Source of the DNA: Bradysia coprophila
Lineage: Eukaryota > Arthropoda > Insecta > Diptera > Sciaridae
Reading direction: 5' to 3'
Length of the DNA: 64,000 nucleotides
Assembly: GCF_014529535.1 (NCBI RefSeq)
Contig: NW_023503325.1
Coordinates: forward strand, 1,160,256 to 1,224,255
In this document: positions 1-10,600 of the stretch, one piece after another
Layout: each line of letters begins with the position of its first letter
Position numbering within the stretch: the first letter of the stretch is position 1
Notes under the pieces: generated by a model
What the model was told of the DNA's origin: nothing
Seen by the model: only the letters and a program-made list of their open reading frames with translations
Database searches by the model: none
Program-made: the position numbers and the translations under genes

Positions 1-2429
1 CAACTTACGAGCAAAAGTTTATCGTAGAAGTCTTATGTTCGATGATTCTCTGCCGTTCATACAATGTGTTGAAGGAAATCTACAGAAACATGGCAATAAT
101 ATTGTTGTCTCAGTACGAGTCACCAACGTTCAACAATGCAAAAAAAAATCTTGTGTTAATGTGCACGTCTGACGGTATTCTCAATGGCGATGTGAAACAA
201 ACTTACAAGTTCGATCGTCTACTGCAATCCGACATGGATAAGATGTCCGAGTGTACCACGGCCTACGAATATAATGAATCTATCTTAAAACTGCCAATCT
301 ACAAGTCCAGCTCTTTCTACTTTGATCTACAACAAATCACCGACACCGTTGCATTTGATTTAAAGGAAGAGGAAAGACAACACATCAAGGACACCGATCC
401 GACCAATTTGAGAGAACATAAAATTCAACCTGATAAGGACACCGTGCCGGCCGATTCGAAACAACATCAAAGTGAACCTGAGCGGGACACCGTTGCGTAT
501 GATTTAAACGAAGAACAGAGACAAAACATCAAGGACACCGATCCGTCCAATTTGAGAGAACATAAAATTCAACCTGATAAGGACACCGTGCCGGCCGATT
601 CGAAACAACGTCAAAGTGAACCTGAGCGGGACACCGTGGCTTCCAACAGTTTTCACGATGCCAAAATTTTACCAGAATTTTTGAAGCAGTTTGGTGGTAT
701 TATCCCCTTGTGGACATCGATAACCTTGCCTAAAGGTATAAACAGATCGTCATTGCCACTATCAGAAGAGCTTACAGCTGACGACACAGACCAAATCGAG
801 GTGGAAATAAAAAGGAGTAGCAACCAGTCCGCTGAATCACACATGAACATTGTCAAATCATTGATGAAGGAAAAATCATTACAAATTGGTTCAGGCCCGG
901 TGAAGCCATCAAGATTTGTAAAACTACTTCGCACTCTCATAATAAGTCACGGTAAAAGATACTTACTAAGAGTTCCAAGAGGCCGCCTTAATTATGGTCC
1001 GAAAAAAACAAAAGATTTTTCCAAAGTAAATAAAAAAATCGTGAAACATTATAAGGTGCGTCACCAGCAGACTGCTGGCATCCGAAAAGTGTTACAAAGA
1101 GTCAAACGGAAGCGTACAATTGACATTGACCTAACGGCCATAAAAAACTGTAAAGAGTCTTGGGGAAAAAAATCTAAGCAAAGAAAACGATTTTCGTACT
1201 TCAACAAATCCACGTTATTAAAATCAATAGATCAGTCGTCCACCGAATTGCCAAAGATAAAAAAATTGACTTCGAAAGGAGCCTCTGCAATCGATCAGTC
1301 GTCGACCGAATTGATGGACCAAACATGTGAAATGGAATCAACTACGAATTCTACCCAGCTGTCAAATCAAACATGTGAAATGGAATCATCAACGAATTCC
1401 AGCCAGCTGTCAAATCAAACATGTGAAATGGAATCATCAACGAATTCCGGCCAGTTGTTAGATCAAACTTGTGAAATGAAGTCAACTACAAATTCCACCC
1501 AGCTGTCAAATGAAATCTGTGAAATGGAATCAGGTTCGACCTCCACTGATCGATTGGACACGGATTTGGTAACCGAGGTGTCACATTTTAAATTCCGAGT
1601 CAATTCCGAAAACGACTCGTCACGTAAAGAAACTTCTTTAGCGGCGTACACACCCAATGGACTTTGTAGCGATGTTAATTACTATATGAACTGTGATCCA
1701 GCATGGCCGTTTGTAGTTGGCAGATTGTTTATACACACACTAACGTTGGCCGACTATCTGACATTGCAAGAAGGTGTAAAATTGTCTCTGCCAGTTATAA
1801 ATTACATCTTCGAGTATATGATGCCCGAGTCATATGTAAACTTGACACTGTACGCTAAAGAAATCTTCAATGGCATCGATAATTTGCCATTCAGCATAGC
1901 CGACAGGTTATGTTATATGCCAATATTGGACCATGGCTCGTGGATGCTATACTTCTTCAATACAAAGAAGCGGACGTTTACATATTATAACCCACGGAAC
2001 AATTTCAACTACACCATGGAATTTATATATAACTTCATCGATGTTTACAATTCCTCGTCGCGCCACAAGGAAAAACTGAGATCGGACAATTGGAAATTCT
2101 TTTCTTTCACGAGTACTAACCAAGCCACAGACCATGATTCCGGCGTGCACGTCATTCGAGCAGCGCATCGTTTCATTACATTAAAAACTTTGCAAGACGA
2201 GCCATTTGATTCGATCGAGTATCGCAGGTTATTGCAACGCGAATGTATTCAGTTCTCTGATAACATGCAAGATGTTTGTTTAATCTGTGGTTTAGAAGAT
2301 GATTCTTCAACCTCTGATAGCATCAACTGGTCAAACTGCGCAAAGTGTCAACGGTGGATCCACGATACCTGTTATGGAGGTAAATTAGGTGAAGATACCT
2401 GTCCTCCTTGCATAAAAAACGGTCTGTGA
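1..2429 (+). CDS. Ulp1-like (C48 fold) pseudo-protease with C-terminal PHD-like finger, 5' partial
   Basis: Open reading continues in frame from the first ATG (42) back to the window edge with no stop (codons from base 3), so the true start probably lies upstream. From the ATG it reads 795 aa. Residues about 100-200 hold two copies of a 48-aa acidic repeat, residues about 425-505 five copies of a roughly 17-aa repeat built on 'QTCEMES'. The middle is Lys/Arg-rich. Residues 560-725 look like a Ulp1/C48 core: 'DHGSWMLYFF' supplies His631, 'TNQATDHDSGVHVI' the oxyanion Gln694. The usual Asp is Asn650 and the usual catalytic Cys of 'DCG' is Ser700, so SUMO-protease activity is unlikely. Residues 745-791 have Cys/His spacing C-x2-C, C-x2-C-x4-H-x2-C, C-x2-C, as in a PHD (C4HC3) finger. 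Ulp1 plus PHD occurs in proteins of some DNA transposons, so this may be transposon-derived. No intron is evident. Function unknown. Confidence 0.7.
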   Translation, partial: TYEQKFIVEVLCSMILCRSYNVLKEIYRNMAIILLSQYESPTFNNAKKNLVLMCTSDGILNGDVKQTYKFDRLLQSDMDKMSECTTAYEYNESILKLPIYKSSSFYFDLQQITDTVAFDLKEEERQHIKDTDPTNLREHKIQPDKDTVPADSKQHQSEPERDTVAYDLNEEQRQNIKDTDPSNLREHKIQPDKDTVPADSKQRQSEPERDTVASNSFHDAKILPEFLKQFGGIIPLWTSITLPKGINRSSLPLSEELTADDTDQIEVEIKRSSNQSAESHMNIVKSLMKEKSLQIGSGPVKPSRFVKLLRTLIISHGKRYLLRVPRGRLNYGPKKTKDFSKVNKKIVKHYKVRHQQTAGIRKVLQRVKRKRTIDIDLTAIKNCKESWGKKSKQRKRFSYFNKSTLLKSIDQSSTELPKIKKLTSKGASAIDQSSTELMDQTCEMESTTNSTQLSNQTCEMESSTNSSQLSNQTCEMESSTNSGQLLDQTCEMKSTTNSTQLSNEICEMESGSTSTDRLDTDLVTEVSHFKFRVNSENDSSRKETSLAAYTPNGLCSDVNYYMNCDPAWPFVVGRLFIHTLTLADYLTLQEGVKLSLPVINYIFEYMMPESYVNLTLYAKEIFNGIDNLPFSIADRLCYMPILDHGSWMLYFFNTKKRTFTYYNPRNNFNYTMEFIYNFIDVYNSSSRHKEKLRSDNWKFFSFTSTNQATDHDSGVHVIRAAHRFITLKTLQDEPFDSIEYRRLLQRECIQFSDNMQDVCLICGLEDDSSTSDSINWSNCAKCQRWIHDTCYGGKLGEDTCPPCIKNGL

Positions 2430-2516
2430 TGCTGGACTTTTTTTTGCAATCTTTTGTACTTTTATATTTTCTTCAATTTTCTTTTTCTTTCTAAAATGTT
2501 AACAGCTTTATTCGGA

Positions 2517-2522
2517 AATAAA
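2517..2522 (+). terminator. Polyadenylation signal AATAAA
   Basis: AATAAA lies 88 bases after the stop of the Ulp1/PHD-type gene, a normal position for its 3' end. Confidence 0.5.
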
Positions 2523-2568
2523 CAAAATTCTGAATTCAGATCTGAGTTCCAGCATTTTTTTCTTCAAC

Positions 2569-2810
2569 GAACAGCAAGCTGAAATCCCTCGAATTTATTA
2601 CCTTTGACAATTCATTTGACTGTTGAGACTATCAGAGTTGCAGCGAATCATTCAATTGACAAAAATTGTCTCCCATCAGAAAACGAACCCCGCTATGTTT
2701 ATTGACAAAACAGAACAGCAAGCTGAAATCCCTCGAATTTATTAACTTTGAAAGTTCATTTGACTATTGAGATTATCAGAGTTACATCGAATCATTCTAT
2801 TGAAAAAAAA
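2569..2810 (+). repeat. Tandem duplication, about 144-bp period
   Basis: The stretch beginning 'GAACAGCAAGCTGAAATCCC' near 2569 recurs near 2713 with substitutions over roughly 95 bases (through 'ATCAGAGTT' and 'GAATCATTC'). It lies between the Ulp1/PHD-type gene and the palindromic satellite. Confidence 0.75.
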
Positions 2811-2923
2811 ATGCCAAAATAGAACTGCGACGACTGTCTCGAATAAAATATTACTTAGTCCACAACGAACAGTTTACTGAAAAATCAGAAAGAAATTTCC
2901 AACTTTGTAGTCATGTACGATTA

Positions 2924-3425
2924 GAAAGTTGGTAGCTTTGGTAAAAAGTTGGTAGGTTTAAACCTACCAATTTTCTGATCCGTCGAGAGTAAAAAGTTGG
3001 TAGGTTTGACAAGAAGTTGGTAGGTTTAAACCTACCAAAAAAACCTACCAATTTTCTGATCCGTCGAGAGTAAAAAGTTGGTAGGTTTGAACCTACCAAA
3101 AAAACCTACCAATTTTCTGATCCGTCGAGAGTAAAAAGTTGGTAGGTTTGACAAAAAGTTGGTAGGTTTGAACCTACCAAAAAAACCTACCAACTTTCTA
3201 ATCGTGAGCGACTAAAAAGTTGGTAGGTTTAAACCTACCAAAAAACCTACCAACTTTCTAATCGTGAGCGACTAAAAAGTTGGTAGGTTTAAACCTACCA
3301 AAAAACCTACCAACTTTCTAATAGTGCGCGACTAAAAAGTTGGTAGGTTTAAACCTACCAAAAAACCTACCAACTTTCTAATAGTGCGCGACTAAAAAGT
3401 TAGTAGGTCTGGCAAACATCCTAAC
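2924..3425. repeat. Palindromic tandem satellite, 60-bp unit
   Basis: From about 3190 to 3400 the sequence repeats with an exact 60-bp period; from 2924 to 3190 related but more irregular units occur. Each unit contains the palindrome 'TTGGTAGGTTTAAACCTACC' followed by 'ACCTACCAACTTTCTAAT' and a spacer ending 'GTGAGCGACT' or 'GTGCGCGACT'. An older spacer version 'CTGATCCGTCGAGAG' is used at the left. Each unit can fold into a hairpin. A single decayed copy of the arm is seen near 3470. Confidence 0.9.
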
Positions 3426-3479
3426 TTTTTGCCAAAATTGTCGTCACAACGACCGGACTATAATCAGAAGTTGGTAGGT

Positions 3480-4560
3480 TTAAGTTGGTCGATACTTCAG
3501 AGAGATAAAGTGATGCATTATGCACCACTTACTCGAGTTGTGAAATAGTATCTCAACAGGATAAAATTGTAGTCTCGATTGCGATACTCAAACGAACTCT
3601 TTGGCAAGTTTATTACAGACAACTATGTCATTGGAAAATTAGCGAAATGGTTTCTGCCACTGTCTAAGGGACGACAGTTCAATCGTATTGTTGGTATAAA
3701 CTCTATCATCGCTCTTACCAGAACAAGTTTCCATCTTTCGTAACAAGTTATGAACGAAAAACTAGTCCCCCCAAAATTCGACCCTTCTAACGCATTATTC
3801 TACTATTTCCGAACGGATCATGTTTTCTCGATGTTTCAGATCATTGCCTACAGCAAATGAAAGTGTCCTTGCTTCTCGACGGTTATAGCTGGGCCCAAAA
3901 GAGAGGCTGTATTCACACTCGTCAAATTAACATATGTACTGTATTTTACGTGATTAAGCAATTTGGCAGTTGAGGTGCATTCTGGCGACACAATTTAGCA
4001 AAGATAATGCTATTACAAAAATATGTGGAAAAATTAGAGACATGACAACTCGTAATCTTTGCCCATACCGCTTAAGTGTTAATACAAAGAGAATCAAATT
4101 TCTTAGCTCTCGCTCTAATTTTTTTTCGTATTTTGCTCATCAACGTATACGAGGCAATTATACATTTTGTAGACTAATATGGTAATATACATACCAATAA
4201 TACTCAAATGGTTGATTCACTAACGCCTTTTGCTAATTTTTATCTCTTTGAGTCTATCAGATTGATTGAGTGAACTGTTTACATTTCTATGCTGCACAAC
4301 GTAAATTTTTCTTATCTCTAGTCCGTCTGCTCAAATTAAGAGAGACATAAAAGTCATTCAAAAGCAATAAAAATATTAAAGCAGAATATTGTCCTTTTGA
4401 TTTTGCCTACTCAAATCATTGTAATGCAATCACAAAATTCAAATCATAAATTCGATATAATAAGGGCACTAAAAAAGAAAATGATTTCATTTGAAAACAG
4501 TAAAATTTTATGATCAAGAAAATGATATCTCTGTACAAACATCGAAAATTTTAATACAAA
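3480..4560. other. Intergenic, no gene seen
   Basis: AT-rich sequence between the satellite and the mucin promoter. The only open frames are short (up to 71 codons) and have no recognisable domain. Confidence 0.6.
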
Positions 4561-4566
4561 TTATTT

Positions 4567-4574
4567 TATATAAA
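4567..4574 (+). promoter_or_regulatory. TATA box of the mucin gene
   Basis: TATATAAA, 63 bp before the ATG at 4637. A start site near 4600 (ACTCAAAC) would leave a short 5' leader of about 37 nt. Confidence 0.6.
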
Positions 4575-4636
4575 TCAGAATGGTCACGTTTTTTTAAACT
4601 CAAACCACTCAAAATATTCCAATCGAAAACATAATC

Positions 4637-7600
4637 ATGAGAGCGAAACTGAAATTAGACCGGCCAATTTGGCTATTGTGTTTTTTACTCTTTCGTGGTG
4701 TATACGCCAATTTTAATTGCCCAGGCAAAGGGCGTTTTTTGGATCCATTAAGTGATTGTTTAAGATATTTTTTCTGTTACGAAGACAATGGTGAACTTGT
4801 GTATGTTACGTTTAAATGTCCAGACGATCAACTCTACAGTGTTGAAGAAACAAGATGTGTAACGGCATCTAACTTGGAATGCAAAGAAATAACGGGAGCA
4901 ACCCTTATTCCACCAGATGCAGAGATTGAACCAATTAAGGATTTCCTTTGTACCGCTGAAGGAAAATACGTCAACGATTTTGACAAAGATTGTAAAAGTT
5001 ACATTACTTGTACGCGGATATCAGGCCACAGCTACACTATGAGTCTTCACTACTGTCCAACAGAAACAATATTTTCTCATATCATTTTTGAGTGTGTTTC
5101 TAATAAAGAATTCCAGTGTCCCAGAAATTCGGAGAACACCACCTCTTCCACACATTCACCCACCTCGACTTTAGAACCAATCACAGAAGGTAATCCACAT
5201 GAAACCGAACCTACAGAAACAACGCCTTCACCTCCTACAATTTCAGATGAATCTTCAAGCAGTGGTTCAGAAACAGCCACAGAATTCGAAACGACTACTT
5301 CAGCTGTCACTACTCCACAACAATCTTCAAGCAAAGATCCGGAAACAACTAGTGACAGAGAACTTACAGAAACGACCCCGACTGCGACTACTGCAGAAAC
5401 ATCATCAAGCAATGAGCCAGATACAACAGTGACAAAGGTCGAATCAACTACTTCACCTGCGACTACAACAACAGAAGCATCGTCAAGTACTGAGCCAACA
5501 ACAGTCACAGATGTCGAATCAACTACTTCACCTGCGACTACTACCACAGAAGCATCGTCAAGTACTGAGCCAACAACAGTCACAGATGTCGAATCAACTA
5601 CTTCACCTGCGACTACCACCACCGAAGCATCGTCAAGTGCTGCGCCAGATACGACAGTCACAGATGTCGAATCAACTACTTCACCTGCGACTACCACCAC
5701 CGAAGCATCGTCAAGTGCTGCGCCAGATACGACAGTCACAGATGTCGAATCAACTACTTCACCTGCGACTACTACCACAGAAGCATCGTCAAGTACTGCG
5801 CCAGATACAACTGTTACAGATGTTGAATCAACTACTTCACCTGCAACTACTACCACAGAAGCATCGTCAAGTACTGCGCCTACAACAGTCACAGATGTCG
5901 AATCAACTACTCCACCTGCGACTACTACCACAGAAGCATCGTCAAGTACTGCGCCAGATACGACAGTCACAGATGTCGAATCAACTACTTCACCTGCGAC
6001 TACTACCACAGAAGCATCGTCAAGTACTGCGCCAGATACAACTGTTACAGATGTCGAATCAACTACTTCACCTGCGACTACTACCACCGAAGCATCGTCA
6101 AGTGCTGAGCCAGATACAACTGTTACAGATGTCGAATCAACTACTTCACCTGCGACTACTACCACAGAAGCATCGTCAAGTACTGCGCCAGATACAACAG
6201 TCACAGATGTCGAATCAACTACTTCACCTGCGACTACTACCACAGAAGCATCGTCTAGTGCTGAGCCAGATACGACAGTCACAGATGTCGAATCAACTAC
6301 TTCACCTGCGACTACTACCACAGAAGCATCGTCAAGTACTGAGCCAACAACAGTCACAGATGTCGAATCAACTACTTCACCTGCGACTACTACCACAGAA
6401 GCATCGTCAAGTGCTGAGCCAGATACGACAGTCACAGATGTCGAATCAACTACTACACCAGCGACTACTACCGCAGAAGCATCGTCAAGTACTGCGCCAG
6501 ATACGACAGTCACAGATGTCGAATCAACTACTTCACCAGCGACTACTACCACAGAAGCATCGTCAAGTACTGCGCCAGATACGACAGTCACAGATGTCGA
6601 ATCAACTACTTCACCTGCGACTACTACCACCGAAGCATCGTCAAGTGCTGAGCCAGATACAACTGTTACAGATGTCGAATCAACTACTTCACCTGCGACT
6701 ACTACCACCGAAGCATCATCAAGTAGTGCGCCAGATACAACTGTTACAGATGTCGAATCAACTACTTCACCTGCGACTACTACCACAGAAGCATCGTCTA
6801 GTGCTGAGCCAGATACGACAGTCACAGATGTCGAATCAACTACTTCACCTGCGACTACTACCACCGAAGCATCGTCAACTGCTGAGCCAGATACAACTGT
6901 TACAGATGTCGAATCAACTACTTCACCTGCGACTACTACCACCGAAGCATCATCAAGTAGTGCGCCAGATACAACTGTTACAGATGTCGAATCAACTACT
7001 TCACCTGCGACTACTACCACAGAAGCATCGTCTAGTGCTGAACCAGATACGACAGTCACAGATGTCGAATCAACTACTTCACCTGCGACTACTACCACAG
7101 AAGCATCGTCAAGTACTGCGCCAGATACAACTGTTACAGATGTCGAACCAACTACTTCACCTGCGACTTCTACCACCGAAGCTTCGTCAAGTGCTGAGCC
7201 AGATACGACAGTCACAGATGTCGAATCAACTACTACACCAGCGACTACTACCGCAGAAGCATCGTCAAGTACTGCGCCAGATACGACAGTCACAGATGTC
7301 GAATCAACTACTTCACCTGCGACTACTACCACAGAAGCATCGTCAAGTGCTGAGCCAGATACGACAGTCACAGATGTCGAATCAACTACTACACCAGCGA
7401 CTACTACCGCAGAAGCATCGTCAAGTACTGCGCCAGATACGACAGTCACAGATGTCGAATCAACTACTTCACCAGCGACTACTACCACAGAAGCATCGTC
7501 AAGTACTGCGCCAGATACGACAGTCACAGATGTCGAATCAACTACTTCACCTGCGACTACTACCACCGAAGCATCGTCAAGTGCTGAGCCAGATACAACT

Positions 7601-10600
7601 GTTACAGATGTCGAATCAACTACTTCACCTGCGACTACTACCACCGAAGCATCATCAAGTAGTGCGCCAGATACAACTGTTACAGATGTCGAATCAACTA
7701 CTTCACCTGCGACTACTACCACAGAAGCATCGTCTAGTGCTGAGCCAGATACGACAGTCACAGATGTCGAATCAACTACTTCACCTGCGACTACTACCAC
7801 CGAAGCATCGTCAACTGCTGAGCCAGATACAACTGTTACAGATGTCGAATCAACTACTTCACCTGCGACTACTACCACCGAAGCATCATCAAGTAGTGCG
7901 CCAGATACAACTGTTACAGATGTCGAATCAACTACTTCACCTGCGACTACTACCACAGAAGCATCGTCTAGTGCTGAACCAGATACGACAGTCACAGATG
8001 TCGAATCAACTACTTCACCTGCGACTACTACCACAGAAGCATCGTCAAGTACTGCGCCAGATACAACTGTTACAGATGTCGAACCAACTACTTCACCTGC
8101 GACTTCTACCACCGAAGCTTCGTCAAGTGCTGAGCCAGATACGACAGTCACAGATGTCGAATCAACTACTTCACCTGCGACTACTACTACAGAAGCTTCG
8201 TCAAGTACTGCGCCAGATACAACTGTTACAGATGTCGAATCAACTACTTCACCTGCGACTACTACCACAGAAGCATCGTCAAGTACTGCGCCAGATACAA
8301 CTGTTACAGATGTCGAATCAACTACTTCACCTGCGACTACTACCACAGAAGCATCGTCAAGTGCTGAGCCAGATACGACAGTCACAGATGTCGAATCAAC
8401 TACTTCACCTGCGACTACTACCACAGAAGCATCGTCAAGTACTGCGCCAGATACAACTGTATACACAGAATGTCGAATATCAACTACTTCACCTGCGACT
8501 ACTACCACCGAAGCATCGTCAAGTGCTGAGCCAGATACGACAGTCACAGATGTCGAATCAACTACTTCACCTGCGACTACTACCACAGAAGCATCGTCAA
8601 GTAGTGCGCCAGATACAACTGTTACAGATGTCGAATCAACTACTTCACCTGCGACTACTACCACCGAAGCATCGTCAAGTGCTGAGCCAGATACGACAGT
8701 CACAGATGTCGAATCAACTACTTCACCTGCGACTACTACCACAGAAGCATCGTCAAGTACTGCGCCAGATCAAGTACAGATGTCGAATCAACTATTACTG
8801 GACTACTACCACAGCATCGTCAAGTGTGGCAGATACGACAGTCACAGATGTCGAATCAACTACTTCACCTGCGACTACTACCACAGAAGCATCGTCAAGT
8901 AGTGAGCCAGATACACAGTCACAGATGTCGAATCAACTACTTCACCAGCGACTACTACCACAGAAGCATCGTCAAGTACTGCGCCAGATACGACAGTCAC
9001 AGATGTCGAATCAACTACTTCACCTGCGACTACTACCACAGAAGCATCGTCAAGTAGCTGAGCCAGATACGACAGTCACAGATGTCGAATCAACTACTCA
9101 CTTACTACCAGCGACTCTACTCCAATACCGACAGAACGATCAATCCGGATACAAGAGTATGCTGAGCCAGATACGACAGTCACAGATGTCGAATCAACTA
9201 CTTCACCTGCGACTACTACCACAGAAGCATCGTCAAGTACTGCGCCAGATACAACTGTTACAGATGTCGAATCAACTACTTCACCTGCGACTACTACCAC
9301 CGAAGCATCGTCAAGTGCTGAGCCAGATACGACAGTTCACAGATGTCGAATCAACTACTTCACCTGCGACTACTACCACAGAAGCATCGTCAAGTACTGC
9401 GCCAGATACGAACAGTTCACAGATGTCGAATCAACTACTTCACCTGCGACTACTACCACAGAAGCATCGTCAAGTGCTGAGCCAGATACGACAGTCACAG
9501 ATGTCGAATCAACTACTTCACCTGCGACTACTACCACAGAAGCATCGTCAAGTACTGACGCCAGATACGACAGTCACAGATGTCGAATCAACTACTTCAC
9601 CTGCGACTACTACCACAGAAGCATCGTCAAGTACTGCGCCAGATACGACAGTCACAGATGTCGAATCAACTACTTCACCTGCGACTACTACCACCGAAGC
9701 ATCGTCAAGTGCTGAGCCAGATACAACGTTACAGATGTCGAATCAATACTTCACCTGCGACTACTACCACAGAAGCATCGTCAAGTACTGACCAGATACA
9801 CAGTTACAGATGTCGAATCAACTACTTCACCTGCGACTACTACCACACGAAGCATCGTCAAGTACTGAGCCAGATACGACAGTCACAGATGTCGAATCAA
9901 CTACTTCACCTGCGACTATTACCACAGAAGCATCGTCAAGTAGTGCGCCAGATACGACAGTCACAGATGTCGAATCAACTACTTCACCTGCGACTATACC
10001 ACAGAAGCATCGTCAAGTAGCTGAGCCAGATACGACAGTCAAAAACAAAAAAAAACAGATGTCGAATCAACTACTTCACCTGCGACTACTACCACAGAAG
10101 CATCGTCAAGTACTGGCAGATACGACAGTTACAGATGTCGAATCAACTACTTCACCTGCGACTACTACCACAGAAGCATCGTCAAGTACTGCGCCAGATA
10201 CAACTGTTACAGATGTCGAATCAACTACTTCACTGCGACTACTACCACAGAAGCATCGTCAAGTGCTGAGCAGATACGACAGTCACAGATGTCGAATCAA
10301 CTACTTCACCAGCGACTACTACCACAGAAGCATCGTCAAGTACTGAGCCAGATACACAGTCACAGATGTCGAATCAACTACTTCACCTGCGACTACTACC
10401 ACAGAAGCATCGTCAAGTACTGAGCCAGATACAACAGTCACAGATGTCGAATCAACTACTTCACCTGCGACTACTACCACAGAAGCATCGTCAAGTACTG
10501 CGCCAGATACAACAGTCACAGATGTCGAATCAACTACTTCACCTGCGACTACTACCACAGAAGCATCGTCAAGTACTGGCAGATACAACGTACAGATGTC

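Noticed and set aside
2924..3425. CRISPR array
   Set aside because: Regular repeats, but spacers are themselves repeated and the units are palindromic; eukaryotic context.
5077..8742. 1,221-codon open frame antisense to the mucin ('VVVAGEVVDSTSVTVVSG' repeats)
   Set aside because: It is the reverse reading of a 78-bp stop-free coding repeat; no promoter, signal or domain. Thr/Ser codons read backwards give Val/Gly/Asp/Ser.
5511..9791. 1,426-codon forward open frame rich in Gln, Leu and His
   Set aside because: Alternative frame of the mucin repeat; the Thr/Ser frame is the one connected to signal peptide and CBM14 domains.
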